Assembly: GCF_037392515.1 (NCBI RefSeq)
Contig: NC_090280.1
Coordinates: 28,835,118 to 28,899,117, forward strand
Length of the DNA stretch: 64,000 nucleotides
Origin: Haliotis asinina
Taxonomy: Eukaryota; Mollusca; Gastropoda; Lepetellida; Haliotidae
Direction: 5' to 3'
Under the pieces are notes generated by a model. It searched no databases. It was not told the origin of the DNA and saw nothing but the letters and a program-made list of their open reading frames with translations. Both the position numbers and the translations under genes were made by a program. Below, piece by piece: positions 45,441-58,200 of the stretch. Within the stretch, counting starts at the first letter, position 1. Each line of letters opens with the position of its first letter.

Positions 45441-47879
45441 ACCGGAATGGGTTAACATTTAGAAAAAGCAAAGCTTGCAGAGGTATCATCTTGCCAATAT
45501 TATTCATACCTTGTTATGTGATCGCATTATAACAAATGCCATGCCAATGAAAAAAACATTCTTTAACAAACATGATCAATACATCTACTTGATATCTCTT
45601 CTTCTGTTTCCAGTCAAATTCATTGACTGTAATAAACAGAGTTCAGCCCCAGTAAGGCCATCAACTGTTTTAAATGGACGAGATTGAGTTAAAAGGTCGA
45701 GTTTGACGAAAAAAGCCAATTTCGTTCCCTGATGATAAAATATCAACTAATAGATGCTATCTTTACCATTGTCTCCGAGGCATCTTATGAAAGCAGATTT
45801 TAAGTAGTAGAAACATCAAAATGAACTGACGTGACACATATTCTGTGTTTACGCCGATTTTTGTATTCGAGCAATATTACCAAAAACACCCAAAACACCA
45901 AAAACACCCAAAACCGGCCTTCACACACATTATAAGTTGTTCACTGATCACGAAGGAAACATGGGTTGATGAACCCTCAATATTTTGTTTACCAGTGAAC
46001 AACGTATTTATCTAACCGAGTTCCTTTTGGTTACTTTAGATTTCTTAGAAGCACGTTTACAAAACACTTTAACCACCGGGTTACCCCATTATCCAATAGG
46101 CCATAAGGAAGGGATGATTCACAGCGATATTGTCGTGTTCTCGCTATGTCGCCTACACTGTGTTGTTTTAAAGCAAAACAAAGACTAACGATATACTCAC
46201 TACAAGGGTTAATGTACATTTTCCTATACCCACACTTACAGTCGGGCTGTATGAGATGTTTTGTTCAGATTCACCAAATCAATAATCGAAAATTGTTTTT
46301 AATCCTGTGGGAATGCAGGTTTTTTGTTGTTACATCTTCTATCATCTAAAGTCAGTGAACTACCACCGACTCCATTTATCTGTCTATGAAAACAAAGCAG
46401 AAACTCGTACCGAGTTGACAGCTAACAGGCTGATGAAGAGTCTGAGAGCATGACGTCACATGAATCTGTTCCGCGGTACGATGCCATTAGTAAACCAACA
46501 AATGATTTATTGATGACGTATTGATAGCCAAAATGTTTTACAGTGATCACTTGGGATTATAGATCTCATTATGATTACGCATTTAGTATCCATTATCTTA
46601 CCGTCACATCCATCAGTTGGTCCCGAGGTTTTTGCGCTGTTGAAGGTTCACTGGACTAAGCGAGATTAGGAAAGGGGTGAATTTAAAATGGTTTTATAAC
46701 TTGAAGGAGTTAACACACCCAGAACACACACACATAAGTGAGTGAATGAACCGCATTCATAATGGACGCTGCACAGAAGTCAATGTTGAAGTGATAACCA
46801 CCCTTGTTGGCCTGATTCAGATGCTATTGTTGACATGATCATTTATGACGAGATATAGACCCCATTGCTGACGTGATATTGTTGACAAAGTATGCGCATA
46901 CATTAGTAATAGTTCACCTTTAAATAAGAACGTTCCTTGTGAAGAATGGACAGTAAAAGTGATGACGCTGCGATAGCGAAGCTACTTAAAGGTTTCAGAT
47001 GGCAAAATAGAACCCATTACGTTTTTGTTCCATAATGCTACAAAATTAACTTTATTAACATCAACGGAACAGGCAAAACAGCCGTGATATATGGATTTCT
47101 CACATGATTCAATCATTCATTATTTACCCCTGGCTATTCTTTGCTTTGTTTCACCTACCAGAAACATTAGTGAATTTTGAAACTACATCGGGGGTAAATC
47201 TGCCCGTGAGAGGTAGTTTTCAGATAAATAGAAAAATAAAGAGACGAAAAAAAATAAGCAATTCATTGTGCTTGATCTTATTTCTTATGAACCACGTTCT
47301 CCAAACTCTTCGTGTTGACATAACTGCCATGGGTTTGTTATATCAATCACTAGGAACCAGAGACACCTGTCGGTGGTGTGGTGTAAGTCGAGATGTTCTA
47401 TTGTCCTGGGTGTGTGGAAGATGTGTGTTGAACTCCTTCTGATCACATCCATCGCAGTACCCGTGCTCAATTTGACTACTAATTGTCACCAGCTAGGCCG
47501 CCATACAAATTCAAGCCGTAGTTTCACCTTACCTTGTTAATAATACAGATTGATAGTTGCCTCGGAGGCACGGGGTTCGTGATGCATTGATTCTGGTTTC
47601 TAATAACCAGCATAAAAACCTGGGGCTGGCTGCTAAGTACACAACTGAAAATCAGATCTCGAACTTGGATTTCGTTTCCGTTTTGATTCAGCTCTTTGTG
47701 GCGGGGAATAAATTGTTTTTGTTGGTGCCAGGTTGAAAATACTTTCTGATAGTGATGTCATACACGTTAATGATTGGTTTCGCTATGGTGTGCACAACAC
47801 ACCCTGATACGGATGACATAATGCTCATTGGTATGTCTGAAACCACTCACAATTACATCTTACAATGTATCCTAACTGT

Positions 47880-49245
47880 ATGGCTGAGTTGGTGAGTGCG
47901 AGAATGGGTGAGTTGGTGAGTGCGAGAGTCGATGGGTATGAGAGTGGGAGAGTTGGTTGGTGGGTGTGTTAGTGTGTAGGTGATGGATGTGTGGGTGAGT
48001 GGGTGAGTGAGTGAGTAGGGTGATGGATGAGGTAATGGGTGTGTGGATGTGTGGGGGTGTGGGGGTGTGGGTGAGTAGGGTGAAGGGTGTGTTAGTGTGT
48101 GGGTGAGTGGGGTAATGGGTGTGTGGGTGAGGGGGTGGGAGGGTAAGTGGGGTGATGGATGTGTGGGTGTGTAAGTGAGGTGATGGGTGTGTTAGTGTGT
48201 GGATGAGTGGGGCGATGGGTGTGTGGGTGAGGGGTGGGAGGGTGAGTAGGGTGATGGATGTGTGGGTGAGTGAGTGAGGTGATGGGTGTGTTAGTGTGTG
48301 GGTCAGTGGGGTGATAGGTGTGTGATGGTGAAGGGGTGGGAGGATGAGTGGGGTGATGGATGTGTGGGTGAGGGGTGGGAGGGTGAGTAGGGTGATGGAT
48401 GTGTGGGTTAGGGGGTTAGAGGGTGAGTGGGGTGATGGATGTGTGGGTGAGTGAGTGAGGTGATGGGTGTGTTAGTGTGTGGGTCAGTGGGGTGATAGGT
48501 GTGTGGGTGAAGGGGTGGGAGGATGAGTGGGGTGATGGGTGTGTGGGTGAGGGGTGGGAGGGTGAGTAGGGTGATGGATGTGTGGGTTAGGGGGTTAGAG
48601 GGTGAGTGGGGTGATGGATGTGTGGGTGAGTGAGTGAGGTGATGGGTGTGTTAGTGTGTGGGTCAGTGGGGTGACAGGTGTGTGGGTGAAGGGGTGGGAG
48701 GATGAGTGGGGTGATGGATGTGTGGGTGAGGGGTTGGGAGGGTGAGTGGGGTGATGGATGTGTGGGTGAGTGGGTGAGTGGGTGAGTGAGTGGGGTGATG
48801 GGTGTGTTAGTGTGTGGGTCAGTGGGGTGACAGGTGTGTGGGTGAGGGGGTTAGAGGGTGAGTGGTGCGATGGATATGAGGGTGAGTGAGTGTGTGGGTG
48901 AGTGGGGTAATGGATGTGTGAGTGAGTGGGTGAGTGAGTGGGGTGATGGGTGTGTTAGTGTGTGGGTGAGTGGGGTAGTGGGTGTGTGGGTGAGGGAGTG
49001 GTAGGATGAGTGGGGTGATGGATGTGTTAGTGTGTGGGTGAGTAGGGTGATGGATGTGTGAGTGAGTGGGTGAGTGAGTGGGGTGATGGGTGTGTTAGTG
49101 TGTGGGTGAGTGGGGTAATGGGTGTGTGGGTGAGGGAGTGATAGGGTGAGTGGGGTGATGGATGTGTTAGTGTGTGGGTGAGTGAGTGGGGTGATGAATG
49201 TGTGGGTGTGTGGGTGGGTGAGTAGGGTGATGTATGTGTGAGTTA
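47880..49245. repeat. G/T-rich minisatellite with about 180 bp higher-order unit
   Basis: Built from GTGAGTGGGGTGATGGATGT and GTGTGTTAGTGTGTGGGTCA modules. The 'gatgggtgtgttagtgtgtg' module recurs at 48281, 48462 and 48641, giving a block period of about 180 bp. The plus strand almost lacks C, and the many runs of three or more G could form G-quadruplexes on that strand. Confidence 0.95.
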
Positions 49246-49825
49246 ACGAAGGAGCGATCTGGAGGAGGGAAGGAGAGAAATGGAGCTGAAGTCGATTAGA
49301 ACAGTATGACAGTTATACCATTGTTTGTCAGCTAACTATTCCAGGAAATACCCAAGTAATGCTTGTGTTGGAACCCGTGGTCAGAGGAATAGCTAAACAT
49401 TGTAGTTTCAATTCACATACTACTCCATGTTGTCAACGTACGTAAAACTGATCCGTATTGTCTATGTGCAGTTGATACCTGTTGCGTTGGCAAAGAACAA
49501 CCGATGCCTGCTGTCCACGTAGAACTGATATCTGTTGATCATCTCCACGAATTACCGAGACAAGAAGCAGTGTCAGTATTCAAATAACTCGAACTGTAAA
49601 TAACACGACGTGTGTATGCGTGCTCCTTCATCGGAAACATTGTACTATTCACAATATTCATCCCTCATCTCCACGGAACAGCATTCCGTTGAATCCATGC
49701 ACAAAACCTAGCATTATGATTATTATTAATGGAAAATTACACAGCAGAGCTTCCATATGCAAAAGATAAAAAGTCACCGCAGATCAATACCATGTTCTGC
49801 CAGTTTCTTATCATTATACAGTAAC

Positions 49826-49975
49826 CTAATGGTGGCGTAAAACCATACTCACTCACTCACTCAATGAAGTAAACTGCTTTACATTCAGCACCCTGCTCAC
49901 TATATCAACCGCTGGTTTTTCCGGTCCAGATCTATAAACAGCTACCACGGAGCTGGAAGGTTTTGGCCTTATAAA
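49826..49975 (+). mobile_element. SINE tail fragments
   Basis: 49826-49862 is a SINE-B tail (GGTGGCGTAAAACC plus ACTC units). 49896-49975 is a SINE-A 3' fragment ('ccgctggtttttccggtcca'). Confidence 0.7.
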
Positions 49976-50624
49976 GAACGTACTGCAAGAGCTGATAACA
50001 CGCCAAAGACAGGGGAGACAACTGCACGATTGGAGTGTGTAAGCCTGTCTGTGCTGTCACAACTAAATAAAGCGACTAGCAATGGCTGTTGTACTCAGTC
50101 CTGATACAGCACATATCGAATATACATACACGCACGTTGAGACTTGGTCTATCCTTTAAATGGAAGGAACATGCACGCCCAATCCTCCTCTACAGATCAA
50201 GATGTCTGCAGTCCTGGCTGGATGAAGTCGCTGCTGGAATGGCCTTCCGTGACAAGAGACACTTTTAACACTCGTAGACTGCTTGTCTAAACCCTGACGA
50301 CAGCTGAGACGTGGACCTTCGTGCTTTATCACATGGACATCTTTTCCACCAAGGGTCCCAGTTTGTGTATGATAATTAGTTTTCAGGGAAGCAATTAGAG
50401 TGATGCATGGTTAAAAGTCGGACAAGTAAAGTGGAAAGAATTAACCGGGAAGAGTACCAACGCAGCTTCTATCGGTTGAATAAATGTGCTACAAAATATT
50501 TCATGCATTCAGAAATCGGTAAATATTTCATTTTGAAAGTTGAAATACTACAAAATGCTGACTCTACGTATCAATAAGGACTTAAGTGACGAAAGCTTAT
50601 AAGAGACATTCTTCAGAGTGAGTC

Positions 50625-50766
50625 AACAAGCGAGTTTAGTTTAATGTTTTTGCAGGAAGGGGCACATCAGAAATGGTCTTTACACATTGCACCCATGTGG
50701 GGAATGAAAGCCTGGTCTTCCGAGTGACAAGCGAACGCTTTAACCACTAAGCTACCCCACCGACCC
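50625..50766 (-). mobile_element. SINE-B copy, diverged tail
   Basis: Reads 'gcacatcagaaatggtcttt', 'cacccatgtggggaatgaaa' and 'ttaaccactaagctacccca', the head complement. Confidence 0.85.
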
Positions 50767-50894
50767 ACATCTGTCTGACAAGTCTGAAATAACGTATAAT
50801 GATTAAACCTTGACGTTAGTCAGCAGTGTTTTCTGGAAATTCTTTTCACTGTTGAACTTTTTTGATATCGTTAATATCGCACTACATTAAGGCG

Positions 50895-50945
50895 ATCGTC
50901 ATCATCATCATCATCATCGTCGTCGTCGTCGTCGTCGTCATCAAC
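50895..50945. repeat. (CAT)n(CGT)n microsatellite
   Basis: Six CAT units followed by about seven CGT units and a decayed continuation. Confidence 0.93.
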
Positions 50946-51044
50946 ATCGTCTTCGTCATCGTCAATATAATCAACATTATCAGCACCAACATCATAGTGA
51001 ACATCTACACAGTTATTTCATCATTACTAGTTCCATCCTTCAAG

Positions 51045-51170
51045 GGGCGGTGGGGAGCCATAAAGCGTTCGCTCGTGACACCGAAGACCCGTGTTCGATT
51101 CCCGACATGGGTACAGTCTGTGAAGCCACTAGGTGGAATCTCCCGGAAAAAGACGGTGTAAACCCAACTG
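51045..51170 (+). mobile_element. SINE-B copy
   Basis: GGGGCGGTGGGGAGCCATAA head, 'acccgtgttcgattcccgac' B box and 'gtctgtgaagccactaggtg'. The tail is decayed. Confidence 0.85.
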
Positions 51171-51961
51171 GTGATAACACCGCTATTATGTGGCTGCATA
51201 TTTATTTCTCCAACGCAGTACTGGACATAAATGTTTATTTGACCCCCAAACACTCTAAATCCAGGCACAGTGAAAGCGTTCATTAAGAGGACGTAATGAC
51301 TCAGCCCGTCATGGCTTCTGTTGGAGATGATAAGAGCTTTCTGTCCCATGAGAGACACTTCCCTTCTGACACAACAGATGCTTCTAGTGTCGTTACAGAC
51401 CACGTTCCCAGTTTACTATCAGCCATCACCATGCACTCTCCTGCTTAGGAGGCTCCAAACATGGCTAATGATCAACTCAGAGACACGCTGGCGATAAAGC
51501 ACTCTCGACTTGCCTGGAAGTCTTTGCTGCTGAGCGACAAATAGAGTTTTATTGATTGCTAAATCACTGCATTTATCAAGATAATGGTGACATTTATTTT
51601 TTTAAAGATTTGAAATCTGATTTCTGTCTCGAAAAAATGTCAATACGATTCAATACACGTCACACATTTTGTTGCTGTTTATAAGAACATTTTTGTGTCG
51701 AAAATTGAATGGACTTAAAATCGCTGAAAAACACTTCCGTATATACAGTGTATATACTCCATCACACTATTGATTCAGCCAGAGAAGCCTAACATCGATT
51801 TCTGAAATGTACCCATATGAGTGTGTCATGAATATGACGTCATTGACTTCAACTGGCGAATCAGAATAGAGAATTGCTGAAATCACCAAATCACAAATAT
51901 CAGACGTTATAACACTCTAGTTATATGTGAAAAATACTATGATACAATGTGCACAAGTGTT

Positions 51962-53483
51962 TTAATATCTTCCTAATATTTTAGTTCCTATAATTTGAAA
52001 CTGTCTGTGTTCCACGTTAGATCCGACAGACATCTGTTGATTGGGCTGCTGACCTCCAACATAGACGTCCATCATACCTGAAAAGGGGAGACAATAAACA
52101 TGTACTAGGTCAAGGTCAAGGTCAAGGTCACAATCAAATATAGTCATCTGTAAGAAGACTTTAATGGTATGTAAAGGTGTGTTAGCTTTTACGCCGCGTT
52201 TTAGCAAAATGCATGTATATATCAAGGCCTGGGACACTCGAACTGGGATTTACAATTTGACTCCAGGAGGAAATTGAAAAAGATCAACGCTACCCTACGG
52301 TCCTTGGAATACATGGTTAGCTGTGGTATGTAATTCCAAGTGTTGAACATAAACACCAAAATAACCAAGTGACAAAACCAATATTTGCACCTGGTGGAAG
52401 TATTTGAAGTGCGTGCGAATCTACATAAAAGGACAGAAGGAGATATCGCTTTTGTATTTTGCTATAATGAAAGGGATTGTTCGAGCATGGGGTAACACCG
52501 CTTCACCATTGTTCCAGCAATTTCACGGCTGGGGACAGTAATGTGCTTCACACAGTGTAGCCATGTGGGGAATCGAAACCGTATCTTCGGCGTGACGGCC
52601 GAATGCTTAAACCTTTTGCTTTAAACCAAATGGAGAATGACTACCCACTGTATTCCATGTTTTGTCCGCCATATAGATGGAAAATTGCTGAACAAACCAA
52701 ATCATGTTAAAAACCGTGGCATATCACTTGCCTAGACAAAACCTGATAGTACAGTATATATTCTTTTATTTAGACCTGTGACAGTGTCACCAGCAGGTTA
52801 CATAGGCAGACAGTTAATGTGGACGATAGACAACATATGGAAGGACTCTCGTCATACACCATGACACTTTGACATCCGTGGCTCATATTGTGTAAGTAGC
52901 ATTTCTTTAACTCTTGGAGAAATATTGTGTGAAAAACATATGAGACTTTTGCAAACTTTAGATTGCTAAATACGATGCTGATTTATTTACTGAATATTTA
53001 CTTTTTGTGTATTTGACTACGACTACGACTACGACTACTCCTGCTGCTGCTGCTGCTGCTGCTACTGTTACTACTACTGCTGCTGCTGCTGCTACTACTG
53101 CTACTACTACTACTGCTGCTACTACTACTACTGCTGCTACTACTACTACTGCTGCTACTACTGCTACTACTGCTGCTGCTGCTACTACTACTACTACTGC
53201 TACTGCTGCTGCTACTACTACTACTAGCACTAATACTATAACTACTAATAACACTAACGCTCCCACTGCTACCATTACAACAACCACCACCCCCACTACG
53301 TACTACTACTACTGCTACTACTACTACTGTTACTGCTGCTGCTACTACTACTACTGCTGCTACTACTACTACTAGCACTAATACTATAACTACTAATAAC
53401 ACTAACGCTCCCACTGCTACCATTACAACAACCACCACCCCCACTACGTACTACAAGTACTACTACTACTGTTACTGCTGCTG

Positions 53484-53515
<32 letters not shown>

Positions 53516-55233
53516 GCTGCTACACTACTACTAGCACTAATACTATAACTACTAATATCACTAACGCTACCACATTAGAACAACCACCACCACTACGTAC
53601 TGCAAGTACTACTACTGCTGATCCACAGAGCAAAACACGATGACATACCTGGGAGAACCACCCATTCATCGTTATCGGTCCACACGGCCATGCTGCGGGG
53701 ATCCACTGTAAATTCATTGACTACCGACCCGTTTGAAATAATGAATCTCCTGGTAAAACCAACCAACTGAATCCTGGGAACCGGAAGTGAAGAATTTTGC
53801 CATGACATATACACCTGAGACACCTGGAAGGGAAAAGGAATACCACGCACTTGATTTTTAGATATTCTTAACTTTTAAACATAGATTATTCACTATAGCT
53901 ATCTCAAATGCGAAGATCGTAAATACGATATCACTTGTATCACGGTTCATTGGTTACCCTTTGCGACATTTCGGGTGATTCCGTCAGTGGGTCACGGAAA
54001 GGGCCGAGCAACTATGCGGTGAAGAACATTTGCAAATATATCATTTGGGTTTGACCCCACGTTGTTTCTTTTGCATAAGCTGGCACCGCATTGTACCTGC
54101 AAAAGCATCAGGTTTTTACGGTCAGTGTGGAAGATATCTGACCAGATAATTACGTTTGCACCACCAAATCGTGTGACCTTCCGTTCATTGCGACACGGTT
54201 ATTCTGTAGCTCTGAGCTCCCCTATTTAGAATATATTCAGCCAGAAAGATTATTTTAGGACAGAACCTGGTCTGTGTATAGTGTATACCCACTAACCTCA
54301 TCAGCGTCATACGACCCCGTGTTGTAGACGGTGACACTACACCACAGCCCCTCCCCAGCCATGACGGTGATGTCGCAGGTAAAGTCATCATATCTGAACG
54401 TGGTGTACGACAAGCCGTAGCCGTAGGGAAAGGCAGGCTCTCCATCGAAGAACCAGTATGTCCGACCAGCCATGGAATAGTTCACCATCGGAGGAATCTG
54501 CAAGATAACATTCGTTTGCTAAATAACAACATGGCCAAGCGTTGACTGATACCAATTAAACATATTCATCTGGGAATCATTGTTTGGATTTGAAATATCA
54601 AATGTAACATCTACAGTCCGAAACGACAGACCGCCGCCATACAGCTAGAATGTTGTTGAGTGCGGCGGAAAACTGAAGTCGCTCACTCATTCACTCACTC
54701 ACCTCACCTCACCTCACCTCAACTCAACTCACTCACTAACTCACTCACTCACTCACTCACTCACTCACTCACTCACTCGTGAAGGTACGGGGTACACTAG
54801 CCCCAAGCAACTCATGCTTGCCGTAAAAGGCGTGTATGTTTGTCGTAAGTGGAGACTAACGGGATCTGGGTACCCGGCAGGATTAGAAGATCATACCGTG
54901 TACCCAGTCATTGCAGTAGCATGACGATGTTTGTTCTACAACAGCAGTATGCAGCTGCGTGTCCCTTCTAGTATCTATCTGGTAGACCAGTGAAGATCCG
55001 AGTTAGAATTGGTCTTCGCAGATCGATGAGCATGCTGTTGGTCACTGGATTGTCTGGTCCAGACTCGATTATTTACAGACAGCCGCCAAATGACTGGAAT
55101 ATTGCTGAGTGCAGCGTAAAACTAATCTCACTCACTCACTACTACTGCTACTACTTTATCTTGCTGTTGCCGCTACTGCTATCACCACTGCTGCTACTAC
55201 TGCTACTACTGGTACTACTACTACTACTACTGG

Positions 55234-55270
<37 letters not shown>

Positions 55271-58200
55271 GCTACTGCTGCTGCTGCTGCTGCTGCTACC
55301 ATCACTACTATTTCTACTACCAGTCGCATCATTTATGATCCAAAACTCATCAAGGGCTCTACGGTGGCGGTTCTATACGAAAATCAAATTTCAATTTGTA
55401 ATTAATATCTTAAAGTTATTAATGAATTCGTCTAAGTGACTAAAACGATGCTGTATTCTCCATGCACTTTACCTGTGTGTCACTGCTTGGCCACGTGTAG
55501 GGCAGTCTGGCTGCAGGGACTGAGCCAACCCCCGTGTTTGTCAGAGAGGCAAAGATAGCGTCGCCCGCAGCCTGAGCCGGATAAAAACATTCTATTATGG
55601 CAACAACACGTGGGTTCGCCACCGCCCATCCAATCTCAACAGGTCCGCCATTAAAGAGGAGAAGGACGACCGGCTTATCGGCTGTAACATGATAACGAGT
55701 TATGATTAACGAGTTATATGAGACTGATGCCCAGTACACTTGTTCCTGCATAAATCAGTTACAGTTATTATTATAAATGTGTTTTTGCAGAATCCTGTAA
55801 GTGAAATCCTTGAAGACGAATACATTTATTTCGCGAGATTCGGTATTTTCATTATTTTGATACATATTTACACAGTTTATTACCTACGATGATCGTGGTT
55901 CTGAATACAATGTAAAGATGCATTGTAGTTAGTGCAAGCCAGACCATATCCTGACCGACGTTCACGAATCGGGATCGATGCTGTTGAAGATGACGGTTCA
56001 GGTCAAGACCAGTGAGAGGTACACTTTGATACGGAGGATAGTAGACGAACATGTGAATGAGTCACTTTAGTTTTACGCCACACGCAGCAATATTCCAGCC
56101 ATGTGGCGGAGATCTGTAAACAATGCGGATTCCATACAAGACAACCCAGAGATCAACAGCATCGATCTTCGCAACTGAAGAACGCTGACGTGTGTCAACC
56201 AACTGATGCGACCATGACCCCCCGATACCGTTAGTCGCCTCTTACGACAAGCGTGGGTGACAGAAGATCTGTTCTAATCCAGATCTTCTCTGTTCTAATC
56301 CAGATCTTCTCAGGTAAGATGACCATGTAAATGTAGCTGAAGACTATGAACAGATATGTACATGGTGGTCATGGTGTCGATGTTGACTTAGATGAAAAGG
56401 TAAATGTCACTGTGAGACAAGTTGGTGCAGAGGTTAATGCTGATATCGATGTTTTCGTCACTGGAAATGGACGTGAAGAACGTATGACCAGTCCACTAGC
56501 AACAGTATTTGCTGTTCTAGGTGTTGTATGTGATGTTGATGCGTAGATGGCGCAGGTGCTGTAGGTAATGTAGATGATATCTCACTGTTGTTGACGACGT
56601 CCTGTAAAAGCTGCAGTTGCTGTCCCGGCAGAGAAATGTTGTGTCGGTCATGCCCTTCAGACTCTATAGCTGGACCTGTAGGATATACCCTATTGTCACT
56701 TTAGATCACTGACACAGTTGTTCTGAAGTCGCACTCATTAATATGACAGTTTCGTCACGGTGTCGTGAAAGTATTTTAGTCTGGAGCAGACAATCCAGTG
56801 ACTGATAGCGACGTCGTTACAGGATCACATATCTGACCTCCCGATCCTCGCATGTTACGACAACCATTCGTTAACCGTTGAGAACAAACACAAGTTGTAA
56901 CTGGTCCAACTCGAAAGAACAAAGGAGGAAACTGGAGAGTTGTGCCCTTTACACATGACATAAGTTGCTGCGAATTTCACACCTGTTCCTAGGCACACGA
57001 ACACCACGTCAGCTCCTTGCAGCGCCTTTACCACGTCCCCCTTCCTGTAGTCCGTGCAGAAGGTGCTGGAACAGCCTGCAGCGTGGGTGGCCATGGTGCC
57101 CAGTCTGACCAGTCCGGACAGAGGGGAGCTGATGTAACGGGGGTCAGGACTCGGGGCGTAGTCACCAAACACCTGCTGGCTGTCATTTGCCATAGGGCCT
57201 ACTACCTGGAAAAGAATCCTGAGACTTTGTATTGAACACTAAAGTCATTCTCCATTATACTGCTGAGCAATAAGCAGATTCTCACACCTCTTCATTCAAA
57301 GCGTTGAATTGATGATTCTGAATTATATATTTTGAAACTCTTAAAACTTCATATTAGAATGCTCTTGAAAACTTTGATGCGTATCTGTCCGACACTTTAA
57401 TCATAAACTAGTTCCTGTAGGATGATCACAAACTCGTTTCTGTAGAATAATAGTCATAGCGTTTTCCTGTAACATAGTTGTGATCTCCTTCCTGTAGTAT
57501 GACCATAATCTTGATCAGTCTTGCAAAATCTTTCCTTCACCACGATAATAAACTCGTTCCTGTGGCATATCATAAACCCGTTTTTTGTAGATAATCCCGT
57601 CGTTTTAGTATAGTCCTAAACCTGGTCTTCAACAAAACCCTAAACTGGTTCCTGCAGCAATACCCTAAACTCTTTCGAGTAGTCAGTATGCAACTCACTG
57701 CGACGTGGGTGTAAAGTGTCTTGATAGGTAGAAAAGTATTGGTATTTTTCAGAAGAACAAATGTCTTGGCCGCTGCCTCTACAGCCAACTGTCGGTGTGT
57801 GGAGCTCAACACGACGTCATCAGTGTCAAGGTAGTTGTAAGGGTTCATTTCCGGTGGGTCGAACTCTCCAAGTCTAAGTCTGGTGTAGAGCAGACGTTTC
57901 ATGTTTTCCCTGACCAACGTCTCGCTGACCTTGTTCTGGTGTATAGCATCAACTGTGAGTAATTACAAAGGTACTCCAATATTTTGTTTATTTCCACATT
58001 CAACAATATTTCAGCATTTCGACGTCGGTCCGAAGATCCAGTGATTGACATCATGAGCAGCTATAGTATATGGTGACATACATCCCGTCAGTGTGCTTGA
58101 ACAACGTTCTTGTTATCATGTTCACCAGACAAAATATGTTCGGGATATTGACATTTTTAGGATTGATATTTGTCTGTCAATGAATAAATAAATCATTATT

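Larger units (their letters stand above)
25238..51961. other. Intergenic region without a convincing gene
   Basis: The 26.7 kb between the two host genes holds SINEs, one MITE, microsatellites and three long minisatellites. Unexplained open frames, such as the minus-strand frame at 37314-37529 (VRLDDGYNTHYANS...) and a plus-strand frame at 41067-41426, match no family I recognise. A lectin-like exon is listed separately at 31.6 kb. The stretches 45.9-47.8 kb and 49.3-50.6 kb show no repeat family or gene apart from a small CAAAAACACC repeat near 45,880-45,915. Confidence 0.6.

Noticed and set aside
52958..53444. Poly-Val/Ala, poly-Ser and poly-Thr frames
   Set aside because: Direct translations of CTA/CTG triplet repeats inside a GH3 intron.
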